Assembly (NCBI GenBank): GCA_021234155.1
Contig: JAJEKV010000027.1
Location: 15,780,891 to 15,844,890, forward strand
Direction: 5' to 3'
DNA: 64,000 nucleotides
Source: Isoetes taiwanensis
Lineage: Eukaryota > Streptophyta > Lycopodiopsida > Isoetales > Isoetaceae
The notes beneath the pieces were generated by a model that was not told the origin of the DNA, did not search any database, and saw only the letters and a list, made by a program, of their open reading frames with translations. How positions within the stretch are numbered: position 1 is the first letter of the stretch; every line of letters begins with the position of its first letter. A program made the position numbers and the translations under genes. This document shows, piece after piece, positions 37,798-47,564 of this stretch.

Positions 37798-38235
37798 AAA
37801 GCTCCCCAAGCTCCGGATATGATCGAAAGCGTGTGGCCAGCACCACGAAGCTTTCGGGGTTTTCGGAGGCGTTTTATTGGCAGCCCGGAAATCTACAATT
37901 TTGCTTTGGAAATATGACTCAACCACATGCGAATCACATACCTACTGGAAGGTCTCTGAGAGGGCTTTCCAACGCAACAAATTTCAGCTGAAATGGAGCT
38001 CTGGATCTCTAGATATGATCAGAAACGTGCGACCAGGACCATGAGCGCTTTAGGGTTTCTGGGGGCCGGATGTGCAGTCCGGAAATCTGTGATGTTGACA
38101 AAGATATGAGCCACAATCAATGGCAAATCATATACCTACTCAAAGATCGCTGAGAGGGCTCTCCATCGCAACAAATTTCAGCTGAAACAGGCTTCTGGAT
38201 CTCCAGATATGAGCAAGAACGCGTGACCGGAAAGG
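37798..38235. repeat. diverged tandem repeat of about 195-200 bp (about 2.2 copies)
   Basis: Blocks with the order GGATATGATC..AACGTG..CCAG, CGGAAATCT, AATCACATACCTACT, TGAGAGGGCT..TCCA..CGCAACAAATTTCAGCTGAA recur at 37798-37997, 37998-38192 and partially 38193-38235. The array lies directly upstream of the LINE ORF1 on its coding strand, so it may be the LINE's 5' UTR in monomer form, as in rodent L1. An independent satellite is the alternative. A further short repeat (TTTTCAAGAAATCAA..CCCGGATTTA) sits at 38250-38340. Confidence 0.7.
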
Positions 38236-38472
38236 GGCACCGCCATTTTCAAGAAATCAAGCCCGGATTTATGGAAAGGGATAAAGAAGCAGAACAGAAG
38301 ATGAGAGACGTTTTCAAGAAATCAACCCCGGATTTACGGTTTAGGGCCTGTGCAAGAGAAGCCTAGGCCTTCAAATGTATTTCTAAGGGCCTCTCTTCCT
38401 CGGCATTTCTAAGTATCTGTGTCACTCTGAATTTCTAAATATTTGTGTGTCTCCTTGACCAACTCTCCAGCA

Positions 38473-38885
38473 TAAATTGGGCGGGCGCCATATTTGGATG
38501 GAGAAGTATTGTTTTCGAGTATGTACCTTGACCAACTCTCCAGCATGGCCTAAATTGGGCGGGCGCCATATTTGGATGGAGAAGTATTGTTTTCAGTACC
38601 TCACGTGCTTGAAAATTGGTGCAATAGGAAACTGCCGTATTTGGATGGGAAAGTATTTTTTTAAATATATGGATATATCTTACTACCTCAGACAGATAGA
38701 AATTGGGCGGTCGCCCAATTTCAATGGGAAAGTACTATCTACCTCACATGCCTGCAACTATCTACCTCACAAAGTAGATAGTCATGTGGTCTTAGGAGAT
38801 GGGAAAATTGGGCGATCGCCCTATTTAAATAGGGATATGTCTCATGGTAGGGAGCTGGAAATTGGGCGGACGCCTTATTTAAGAG
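38473..38885. repeat. cluster of five AAATTGGGCG-NN-CGCC palindromes
   Basis: The motif recurs at 38473, 38551, 38699, 38805 and 38857. The best is 38699-38722: GAAATTGGGCG, a 2 nt centre, then CGCCCAATTTC, a perfect 11 bp inverted repeat. At 38805-38826 the centre is GATC. The first two lie in a 78 bp tandem repeat. The halves resemble E2F sites. Nothing codes here. Confidence 0.75.
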
Positions 38886-39067
38886 GTGGATAATGGCTTA
38901 TGTTCCTATCTAATTGAGCAGATAGATAAATAGATGGAGAGACTACACAAGTCTAGCTTTGTCATGACAATGACTTGCAATCATCTAATTTCACTAGCAT
39001 TTATTAAAAATGAAGCAATTTTACAAGGTTAACCCATTTATTAAGGAACATTGAACAAAACCCCTAC

Positions 39068-39123
39068 ATAATATGCAAAACATGATCTTTCATGGATAAT
39101 ATGCAAAACATGATCTTTCATGG
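39068..39123. repeat. 28 bp exact tandem duplication
   Basis: ATAATATGCAAAACATGATC... unit at 39068-39095 and again at 39096-39123. Confidence 0.95.
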
Positions 39124-39990
39124 AAAACCTACAATATGCATGCAACCTATCTCTTATAGCAAAGATAAAACCTTGAAGGCAACTTCTAAAAGACTTCCCT
39201 TGCCTTACATTTAAAAAAAACTATAGGTAAGAAAGAATAAACTACAAACATACATGTGGAGAACTAACCTTAATATGATCGGTAGAAAGGTCTAGTGCCA
39301 CACGATAATCTTAGTGCCCTGTAATTTCATTGACAGATAAACAGATAAAATATATAGCGCCAAACTGGTAACCTTATAGCGCCCTGAGGAAAGGGTGTGA
39401 GTAAGAGACCAATCATGCAATAGGAATGGGTGTGAGCAACTGAATAAAGACATACCACATTGGTTTTGGGGGGAAACAAGTATTTAACATTTATACGGAC
39501 GGGCGGAAAATTAGAATTCAATTTTGCGGACGGGCGGAAAAAAGGGGGGGAAAAGGGGGGAGATTTGAAATTTAAATACATGGTGTATACATGTTCCCAA
39601 TAGACACGTTTAATGCCTTTTGAGAGCCTTCCCCACTAATCCACATCTGGCGCCTTTTGACATGAGACACTCCTTTAACTTAAGGCGCTCCTCTCTCACA
39701 TTAGAGGTAAGTTTTCTTCTTCTCTATTCTTTATTACCTTTTATATTATCCCTTATCATGTTTTGCCTGCTTGCATGTCCTTAAATTAGCATGTTTGCCA
39801 ACCTTCTACAATATGTTCTACAGTCTGCCATCTAGATCCTAAGCTTTGTTGATGTGTCTACTTTCAAAGGGTGCCTCCTTTAGATTAGTTTGTTATACTG
39901 AATAAAATAACTATGAACCTATTCATTATAAGCTCTTGCATATGCTTAGATTCAATTTGGGCTTTGTGAGGTCATTAAATTTGACTACTC
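39124..39990. other. AT-rich sequence without recognised gene
   Basis: A purine-rich GGGCGGAAAA..GGGGGG tract at 39500-39560 contains two ACGGGCGGAAAA words (E2F-like). Otherwise I see nothing. Confidence 0.4.
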
Positions 39991-40070
39991 GAGCAAATTT
40001 GGCGCCCCCCGAGCAAATTTGGCGTCCCCCGAGCAAATTTGACATCCCCCGAGCAAATTTGGCGCCCGCC
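39991..40070. repeat. 20 bp tandem repeat, four copies, each with an E2F-like core
   Basis: GAGCAAATTTGGCGCCCCCC and variants start at 39991, 40011, 40031 and 40051, exactly 20 bp apart. TTTGGCGC in three of the four fits the E2F consensus TTTSGCGC. Confidence 0.9.
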
Positions 40071-40619
40071 TTGTTTGGCCCTTGGGGAAAAACTTTTTGC
40101 CATGCAAAGCAACACCCCTCGGGGCAAATTGGGCACCCGCCCAATTTGGCCCTTAGGAGAAAATTCTTTGCCATGCAAGGCAACACCCCCTAGAGCAAAT
40201 TTGGCGCCCGTCCAGTTTGGCTCTTGGGAAAAGCCCTTGGGAAAAAACCTTTTGCCATGCACGGCAACACCTCCGGGCAAGTTGGGTGCGCGCCCAGTTT
40301 GAGCTTTGGGGGAGAACATTTTCCCATGAAAGGCACCCCCCGGGGCAAATTGGGCGTTTGCCCAGTTTGACCTTTGGGGGAAAACATTTTGCCATGCAAG
40401 ACAACACCCCCCTAGGGCAAATTGGGTGCCCGCCCATATTGGCCCTTGCGGAGAAACTTTTTTTCCATGAAAGGCAACACCCCCTGGGGCAAATTGGGCG
40501 CCCGCCCGCCCAGTTTGGCCCTTAGAGGAAAACTTTTTGCCATGCAAGGCAACACCCCTTGGCTCGCCCAGTTTGGCCTTTGGGGGAAAACGTTTTGCCA
40601 TGCAAGGCAACACCCCCAA
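40071..40619. repeat. minisatellite of about 70 bp, about eight copies
   Basis: Unit order: CAAATTGGGCGCCCGCCCA, TTTGGCCCTTGGGG, AAAACTTTTTGCCATGCAAGG, CAACACCCC. Successive CAACACCC blocks lie 58-82 bp apart. Each unit keeps the CAAATTGGGC..GCCCAATTTG palindrome family seen at 38.5 kb. All frames stay open for hundreds of bases on both strands because the unit lacks stops; I do not treat these as genes. Confidence 0.9.
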
Positions 40620-41149
40620 GGGTAATTTTTCCTTAGCATTTGGCAGAACCTTTTGTTCTAACCGAACTTTTATTGCTGTGCAGAATCAATGGCTACGAGA
40701 GTTTTGAGAGTCTTCACAGATCGAGAAGTCGCCTCTACATGAGGTAGAAGAGAAGGAAAATAAATCACTAGCTCCCAAGAATTCATGGAGAGGATGGAAA
40801 TTAGTATGAATATTTTGCACAAGCTCGTCTTAACTAACAACACCTCTAATGATGAGGGTTATTTTCAAAAACACTGCCATATATTTCTCTTTGGTGAGCC
40901 AATTGGCATAATGCCTGCCAGCTCATCTACCAGCACGATTCCCAAAGTAATACATCATTTTAATAAAAAAAGGCAATATTTTAAAAATTAGGCATCATTT
41001 CAGAGGCATATGGACTCAGAGAAAGTCCATATATAATGAAATTGTGCTTAAACCTACCAATACTGTCTACAATGAGGAGGGTCCTTTCCCAGACCGCTGC
41101 CTTGAACTATTCTTTCCGAGGGGACGCCAAGTAGGAGAGATATAATTTG
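40620..41149. other. sequence between the minisatellite and the L1-like LINE
   Basis: No recognisable gene. A 68-codon frame at 40785 has no identifiable similarity. Confidence 0.4.
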
Positions 41150-41462
41150 TATCTTAGCTGCGGGATCAAAACCCCAGGCTGCACCTCCTCATTCCTGAAC
41201 ACCTTCATACGTCATCGCTTCCAAATGAGCCACACCTGGGTTCACAGGGTCAATCCGTGGATCAGCGACCTGTGCCCAATGTGTGGCGCCGGTGTGGAGA
41301 CTTTGGAGCACTGTATGTTTCTTTGCTCAGACATCCAGCCAGCATGGCAGTGGGTCCAGCGCCTGTTTCATGCCCCACTGCGTAGCCAAGAGGTTCTTTT
41401 GGGGGTGTATCCTAGCGGGTGGTCCCAGCTCCAGAGTCTGGCCTTCCATTTGTGTAAAGCCT
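41150..41462 (+). pseudogene. zf-RVT C-terminal domain of an L1-like LINE, inverted relative to its RT
   Basis: On the plus strand, DLCPMCGAGVETLEHCMFLC is a clear zf-RVT zinc-binding block (C-x2-C, H, C), preceded by a W-V-H-R-V-N-P-W run and followed by AWQWVQRLF and LQSLAFHLCKAWL. It should follow the RT domain on the same strand, but the RT next to it (41465-43010) reads on the minus strand. The break is near 41460. Confidence 0.75.
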
Positions 41463-41464
41463 GG

Positions 41465-43010
41465 TTACCCTCAGGGATCGGTGCACTATCTGCCATAGCA
41501 ACACTCGGGGGCGAAATTGGGTTCTATACCCATCTCCAGATGTTGCCCCAGTCATCTCCCGGCACCTGGAGACTCCAGCCGTCCGAAGGAGGCAGCTCAT
41601 CCTGAATTGCCAAAAGCTCATAATAGGACTTTACAAAATTTGAGGGATCAACTTTTGAATGACACCGCCATACTCGTCCGGACACTTACGGGGGGTGTAG
41701 CAGCAGAGTGTTAGCCACGCGCGCCCAGATAGCGCAATCCCGTTCTTGAAGTCCAAACCTGTGGCGAAAAAGCTGCCAGGGTGCCAACTGCCCGTCGACA
41801 TACCACTCCCCCACCGTCAAGACCCCATGCTGTGCCCATCTGCGCTGGATTCGGGGGTCGACGGATGCCGTCAGCACCGCCGGTGATGCACCCGATCCGA
41901 GCGGGATCCACCATGGTGATGCCTCTAACTGAATGCAAGTGGCAGCATCAATGGCAAACAGCGGGCGGACCTGCTCCCAGGCTCGCAGGAGCCCCTTCAA
42001 AAAAGGAGAGGCGTGAACATACGGACTGATATCTGCGAATAACGCCCACGGAAGCTGCGCAGGCACGGACGGCTTGCGGAAAACTATGGAATGAGCCAGC
42101 GACTGATGAAGCAAGACCATGCCTGGAGAGTCGAGCGCGTCCTCAAGAATCGTAAAGACGAACTTGGACAAGAGGACCTTACTATGAAGCGAGAGGTCCA
42201 CGAAGCCAAGTCCACCCGCAGCTTTGGGACGCACGCATTTCCACCAGGCCACCTTGACGACCGCCCCTTCCTCATTGCCTCCCCATACAAAGTTACGAAC
42301 CATGGAGGAGATTTCCCGAACCTTGTTCTCTGGCGCCAGGATAATAGATGCCATATAAACATGAGTTGAGCATAAAACGGACTTCGCCACTGTGACCCTG
42401 CCAGCCATGGACAGTTTTCCCCCCTTCCACCAATTAAGGTGCCGACGCAGTCCCACCAGAATGTCCTCCCACACACCTGCCACCGAAATGTCGATACCGA
42501 ACGGGATACCCAAAAGCCTAGAGCATGTGCCCTGCAGCTGCGTTCGCTAAGGAAATTGGGACACAACCACCGGCATGGGGTCTGCTGCCGGCCATAATGC
42601 CAAGCACTTAGTCCAGTTCATGAGGCAGCCTGAGGCAAGGGAGAATGTGTCCAACAGCTCCTTCGCGTTTAATAGATTCCCCTCATCAGCCTGTAGGAAG
42701 AGAAAAGAGTCGTCAGCATACTGACTTCCAATCTGTTGCGACCCGTCTGCCATCCTCAGCCCCTCTATAACCCCCGCCTCCGCCCCCGAGGTCAACAACT
42801 GCGAGAGGGCCTCAGCCACAATGGTAAATAGGAAGGGCGCCAAAGGGCATCCCTGGCGAACGCCATGCCCCACACTAAAGATCGTCGATGATTCACCGTG
42901 ACATAGGATGGTGGCTCTGGCGGACGTTAAGAGCTTCAGAGTTACTGTCGTAAAGCTCTCACCACACCCGAAGGCTAACACATTTCTTCTGATAGTACCA
43001 CACATTTCTA
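41465..43010 (-). pseudogene. L1-like LINE reverse transcriptase, truncated
   Basis: The minus-strand piece 43029-42547 has HGVRQGCPLAPFLF and SQYADDSFLFL, the RT palm with the catalytic Y-A-D-D box. After a break near 42545 the thumb and linker run in a 275-codon frame (42513-41686): GLRRHLNWWKGGKLSMAGR, VRNFVWGG, WWKCVRPKAAGGLG. A further piece, 41621-41460, has RPRVLLWQIVHRSLRV, the start of the zf-RVT region. The 5' half, including the endonuclease, is missing. It is a different lineage from the LINE at 32885. Confidence 0.88.
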
Positions 43011-43734
43011 CTCTGCTAACCTGCACCAAACCTTAGCACCTTCATGTGGTATTATTTTTCTTATGACATCCACACACATTTCGACGCTGCTCACCTGAAC
43101 CAGACCTTTACACCCTCGCTCTCCTATTCTTGTTCCAAATCATTGCACAGCTCTTATGACCCTCTTTGCTAGGGGCACCCAAGTCTTTTTGGCACCTTGT
43201 AGTTTGGCGTCGTGTTCTTGAAATCGTTCTTTACAGTTTTTTGGTTTTTCTGGCCCTATCATTAGACGTCCTTTGCATATTTGCTATTTAGCTTTCTCTG
43301 GATATGCCAAATATTGTGTTTGGCACTCCCTTATACTCATTCAACCTTTGCCATTCTTCTCTTTGCCATGTTTTTTTTTGCAATTTGTCATGTTTTGCAT
43401 TTGAGAGCTCCTTTGCAACATATTTATCCTTTGACGCATATTCACCGCGTTATTTTAGACTTCATGTAGTATTCTCATATTGTATATTCTTTCCTTGATT
43501 TTTAAGTTATGGGGATCTTCATCCATTATTTTGCCTTGCTACCTCGATCATTCTTTGTCTTCTGCTTTCCGTAAGTATATAATCTAATGAGGTTTTGGGG
43601 GTTATAGCATTGTTCATGTTGGTATTGCGGCGATCGTGTTCTAGACTTTTTCTGGCAGAGGTCATGCGGTCTTCTATTCGGATGCATCTTTAAAGCGTTC
43701 TTTTATGTTTTACTTTTCAACATGCGTTCTTATT
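43011..43734. other. T-rich intergenic sequence
   Basis: A diverged tandem pair of about 70 bp (CACACATTTC..CTGCT.ACCTG.ACCA) at 43000-43120 adjoins the truncated LINE. The rest is pyrimidine-rich with no recognisable gene. Confidence 0.4.
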
Positions 43735-44045
43735 TTTCTAACATGTCCCTTCAGATTGTCATTGTGTTTTTGGTTCATTTATCATGTCCATTACTTTTTT
43801 TGCTTTAGTATTTCAGACCATACATATGGCCCTAGCTTTATTCATAATTACGTCACTTTACCTAGTCATTGTATTTTCATTGGTCCTTTTCTACTATCTG
43901 GCTCACCTCCTTGCACTCCATCCTGACTTACATTGATTCACCTTAACCTCACTCTCAATTTTTCATCTTCACCTTGCTCTTGTTTTGTGCTAACATGTCT
44001 ACAACCTCTTCCTCAATCTCGTCCCTCGTTTGTAAGAGTATTATT
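43735..44045 (+). repeat. diverged relative of part of the 7.9 kb unit
   Basis: Similar to about 21790-22185 and 29720-30115 (shared phrases GTCATTGTGTTT, TTATCATGTCCATTAC, CTCAATCTC.TCCCTCGTTTG) but clearly older than the tandem pair. The order relative to the TATA module is reversed compared with the 7.9 kb unit, so this is a rearranged or separately transposed piece. Confidence 0.75.
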
Positions 44046-44210
44046 CTTTTTGGGGCATTTGTCGATCGCTGGGGCTCCTCTTCTTCTCACTCTCGCTACG
44101 TGCTTCGTGACCCGACTCAACACTTGAAGGTTTCGCGGCGGCTCGGCTTATAGTTCAGGAAGTTCTCTGGTAGTCAGCCGGTTTTGTGTCTCTTGCGAGT
44201 CCCTTCCTAG

Positions 44211-44345
44211 AATCGCATCGATCCGAGCCTTCAGATCGCCATTCTGGGGAGGGACGAGCCATTACATAAGGCCACTCCCCATTCAGGACCGGTTATCGGC
44301 GTCTTCTCACAGTAGCACTTCTTCCATGCTCGTTGCTTCCCTCCC
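44211..44345 (+). promoter_or_regulatory. TATA-containing hairpin module, copy 3
   Basis: Closely similar to 18500-18636. The hairpin has one arm change (TCAGATCG for TCGGATCG) and the TATA word reads TTACATAAGG, which weakens it. Similarity ends at TTGCTTCCCTC. Confidence 0.6.
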
Positions 44346-44474
44346 TTCCCGCCCTGCTCGGTGGGGGCGCGCCTCTCTTTTTCATCTACGTTTTGGTTCA
44401 TGCACTCTTTGTTGTTGTTCACTTTGGGTGTTGCTATAATATTTTCTTTTTCATCGGCATTGTGCCGCATTATT

Positions 44475-44690
44475 CTCCACCTGCGGGTGATGCTGTTTAT
44501 TTCTACCTCGAGGGTGACGCATATTTATTTTTACATGATTGTTCTCCACCCGTTGGGTGATGCTTTTCTCCACCCTATGGGTGATGCTATCTCCACCTAC
44601 GGGTGATGCTATTTATTTCCACCTCGAGGGTGACGCATATTTCTTTTCACATTATTGTTCTCCACCCGTTGGGTGGGTGATGCTATGTTT
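44475..44690 (+). repeat. minisatellite of CTCCACC..GGGTGATGCT units
   Basis: Units of the form CTCCACC(Y)GYGGGTGATGCT alternate with TTTATTTCYACCTCGAGGGTGACGCATATTT-like units, about eight in total. Each is itself a weak inverted repeat (CCACCC..GGGTG). Confidence 0.8.
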
Positions 44691-44829
44691 TTATCTAACC
44701 ATTCACGGGTGTTTTTAGGGTTCTTTGTGTTGCTTGCAGGTTTTACGCCGTCTTCAGGGGCCCTGCTTTTTTTGGCTTCGCCATCAACCTATCCCCTTCG
44801 GTTCTCCAGGCGACACATTCACGGTTGTT

Positions 44830-44906
44830 GGCGACCATTTCTCATTAGGGTTTTCCTCGAAAACCCAAAAGGGCGGGGTTTTTTATCCCGATGAGAAGTT
44901 GTCGCC
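44830..44906 (+). other. U-tract stem-loop (ENE-like), copy 2
   Basis: Outer stem GGCGAC/GTCGCC and TTCTCAT/ATGAGAA, then GGG/CCC, facing T-tracts TTTT and TTTTTT, inner stem CCTCG/CGGGG. This copy is not followed by the LINE 3' core, so the fold is shared with a different element. Confidence 0.6.
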
Positions 44907-44942
44907 ATTACCCTTCTATACTGCCTGTGCACATTTCTTTCT

Positions 44943-44979
44943 GGGGTAGCCCGATATTGTTCCTATGGTCGGCTACCCC
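44943..44979 (+). other. 9 bp perfect hairpin (GGGGTAGCC / GGCTACCCC)
   Basis: A stable stem with a 19 nt loop, 36 bp downstream of the U-tract stem-loop. Without a following T-run it does not look like a pol III stop. Function unknown. Confidence 0.75.
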
Positions 44980-45394
44980 TGTCTATTCTTCAACCATTAT
45001 ATACTGCTGCTGTGATGAATGACAAGCCTATCTATCGACCGGTTTTGTGTCTCTTGCGAGTCCCTTCCCAGAATGGAATAGAAAGATCTCCAAGTTGTTG
45101 TCCCTGCTTTCTATAGTTTGCTTAGGCTGTATAGTAAGGTGGGAAAACTATTAACTGCTTTGCGGACGTTTCAAGGGTCTAAGAATATTTAATGGAAGAT
45201 CAGCTTATCATCATATCAGAGAGCAATATTCTGATCTTTCTCTTCACCAGTTACATTTGCAGACATTGTTGAATACTTCATTTCCAGCTCGTTTGGGATC
45301 CCACTTGCTTGATGTTTTAGCCCAATAAGAAAATCTATTGAAGATACAACATGCCCCAGTCGCATCATAAACATTACTGTATGGCAGTATATAT

Positions 45395-45565
45395 TTTTCT
45401 ACTAAGGGTTTTCCCTCGAAAACTCGAAAGGGCGAGGGTTTTTTAATCACAATAGTAAAATTGGTACTGCTACCTGCACCTATATTGCTACACATTGTAT
45501 TATGTCCCACAGACCAATTGGTCTCCGAGGACGTTAAAAACCAATTCAATTCATTTAAGGGAATG
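45395..45565 (+). mobile_element. 3' end fragment of the LINE family, with U-tract stem-loop
   Basis: The stem-loop at 45395-45460 (outer TACTA/TAGTA, inner CCCTCG/CGAGGG between TTTT and TTTTTT) is followed by CCAATTGGTCTCCGAGGACGTTAAAA and a short CAATT-type tail. The same order ends the copies at 53646 and, on the minus strand, 33071. No coding part remains, so it is a severely 5'-truncated insertion. Confidence 0.75.
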
Positions 45566-45936
45566 GATTTCAAGGGTTTAAATGTTCTTGCCTTTTAACT
45601 ATTAGACGGGTTAACTTTCAATGAGAGTCTGCACCATACATGGCATTGTCGGATCTATCCTAAGAAGAGAAGCATAGATCTTGCAAAGCTTGGATATTTT
45701 CCCAAGCATTTGCTAGAAAAAATTTGCTATGGTGGATCAAATAGGCCTCCTGCAAAGTTGTCACTCAAAAAACTTTGCCAAATCGTTCCCTGATCATTGC
45801 TTCCATCCAGTTTTGTGCCATTATTTTCAGCTTCATCACTCTTAGTTGCAACTAAAAGATTGGTGAACTAGCTCAATCTGTTTTGTCTGTACATATATAC
45901 ACCCATTTCTATCCATGGAACTTTGTCAGATGGAAC
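45566..45936. other. intergenic sequence
   Basis: No recognisable features. Confidence 0.4.
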
Positions 45937-45937
45937 T

Positions 45938-46286
45938 AAAGAAATGTTCGCGGCGGCCTTGGCTACCGCATTAAATTTCTTGTTAGTATTAAACATTTTA
46001 AAGAAAGTGTCATCCTTGGTTTTACATGACGTGTTCATATATCAAAATGCATTTATGTGGCCAAGTTTAGAACTAGATTCTATTAAGCCATTGTTGTAGT
46101 TTGGTACAAAAATGATAGTTATCTTTTGGCAATTGAATTGGCTATGATTATCTTTTTGGCATTTATATGATTATTAAGGTTGTTGCCACATAAATGATAT
46201 CGAGTTTTAAACAATGCTATATTTACATTTTATATATACAAGAAACTTATCGCGGCGGCCAAGGCCGCCGCGAACGTTTCTCTTCT
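45938..46286. mobile_element. foldback element of about 350 bp with GC-rich palindromic termini
   Basis: The left end GAAATGTTCGCGGCGGCC..(45941) and the right end, read in reverse complement (GAAACGTTCGCGGCGGCC.., ending 46280), match for about 45 bp. The right terminus contains a perfect palindrome CGCGGCGGCC-AA-GGCCGCCGCG (46251-46272). An inner pair ATTTATGTGGC / GCCACATAAAT extends the fold. No ORF, so it is a non-autonomous MITE-like element. Related termini occur at 55370 and 59150. I cannot fix the target duplication. Confidence 0.75.
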
Positions 46287-47560
46287 TCAACACCATGCTA
46301 AAGGTTCACTTGGCCAAACGGGAAGAATTAATGGTTCACTTGGCTATGCCCACTCTTCTATAAGTTAAGCCATGAATTGTTGCTGAACAAATTATTCTAA
46401 ATAGCCACAAACATACTAAAGAAAACACCAGCATTGCCAAATGAATTTCCAAAAAAATGGCTTCATATCAAGGAATGGCACATAAAGTATGCTACGAATG
46501 AAAAGCCCACAACGATGTGTGAATTTGTTCTCTATAGTTACATGGCCTGATTTGGTTCTTCAAGAGATACAAATTACATGCGATCTCATTTCCTTTATTA
46601 AGAACCCATATTAAGGTTAGTTGTCATGAGCACCACCTCTTTTTGCGACCAGTAAGCTTGGCCTTTCATAGAGGACCTTATTGCATACCACCTCTTTTTG
46701 CATCCATTAAACTTGACCTTTCATAGAGGACCTTATCACGTACAATGTTCTCAGGAAGAAATTATCGATAAGTCTACATGAAGATGCAAATGAAAACTGA
46801 AACTTTTGAACAAAATACCGTGTACTTATTCTAGGAACATCACTAGAAAGCAACACGTTGACAGTTCATCGAGTATGAAACTTTCAACGACATGAAGATG
46901 AAGTAAAAATGCATAAAGAGAAAACAAAGCAAAAATCTTGTTTCCCAATAGGTTTTGCATGGCAGCAGTGCATGATGCTTTTTCAACTACTTGAGAAACA
47001 ATATCTCAAAGTGTTTATGAAGAATGTTATGCTTTTTTCTAACAAAGTCTATTCTATTCTACAAAGTTTCAATTAAAAAATAACTGGATTGCATTGTTGC
47101 AAGGTGCACCTAGTTGCTATTTGCTGCCAATTGCAGGCCTTTAATGGCCATTTTAATAGAATAAAGATAAATCAATGCTGTAATGTTAATCTTAGGAAAG
47201 GAATATTCATGGCAAATTTAGAACGTTAAATAGGTGGTAGGTTGGTAGAAAACTTATTCAGCCTGCATTTTGTTGCCTCAAAATCATGATGAACATATGC
47301 AACCTTGAACTAGCTGCTCTCTGCCTGCAAACCATGACTTAAAGGGATCCCATTCTATGCATAACCAAACTCTCTCTCAAATCGATGGCTAGAAAATCAA
47401 TATATAGTTCGTGTTTAAATCCTCTAGCAAGGACAAACCAGAATGATTGATGTCACCTGCATCCATTGTGAGCAAAACATTCTGGAGTTACAGAACAACA
47501 TAGGAATGCAAAACTGCCAATAAAATGTTAAAGTTGATACCTGCAAGCGAGGAGATTGGT
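46287..47560. other. AT-rich sequence with a 55 bp tandem duplication
   Basis: A diverged tandem pair at 46632-46741 (unit ACCACCTCTTTTTGC..CCTTTCATAGAGGACCTTAT, second unit from 46687) is the only structure found. Confidence 0.6.
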
Positions 47561-47564
47561 GCTT

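Larger units (their letters stand above)
44178..45074 (+). mobile_element. 825 bp segment bounded by 36 bp direct repeats
   Basis: CCGGTTTTGTGTCTCTTGCG... occurs at 44178-44213 and again at 45039-45074 with one mismatch. Between them lie the TATA module, a minisatellite, a U-tract stem-loop and a second hairpin. The repeats could be recombination footprints or long insertion duplications. I see no terminal inverted repeat or ORF, so the class is unknown. Confidence 0.45.

Noticed and set aside
38809-38822. GCGATCGC core (as in the cyanobacterial HIP1 repeat)
   Set aside because: One occurrence inside a plant palindrome cluster; the context is unrelated to cyanobacterial DNA.
39975-40619. 214-codon minus-strand frame as a real gene
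   Set aside because: It lies wholly inside a minisatellite whose unit lacks stops in several frames, and unit lengths do not preserve frame.
39991-40619. CRISPR array
   Set aside because: Repeats are contiguous or only degenerately spaced, there are no unique spacers, no cas genes, and the DNA is plant nuclear.
41150-43010. Twin priming as the cause of the inverted LINE
   Set aside because: Twin priming would leave the inverted 5' part upstream of the 3' part; here the order is the opposite.
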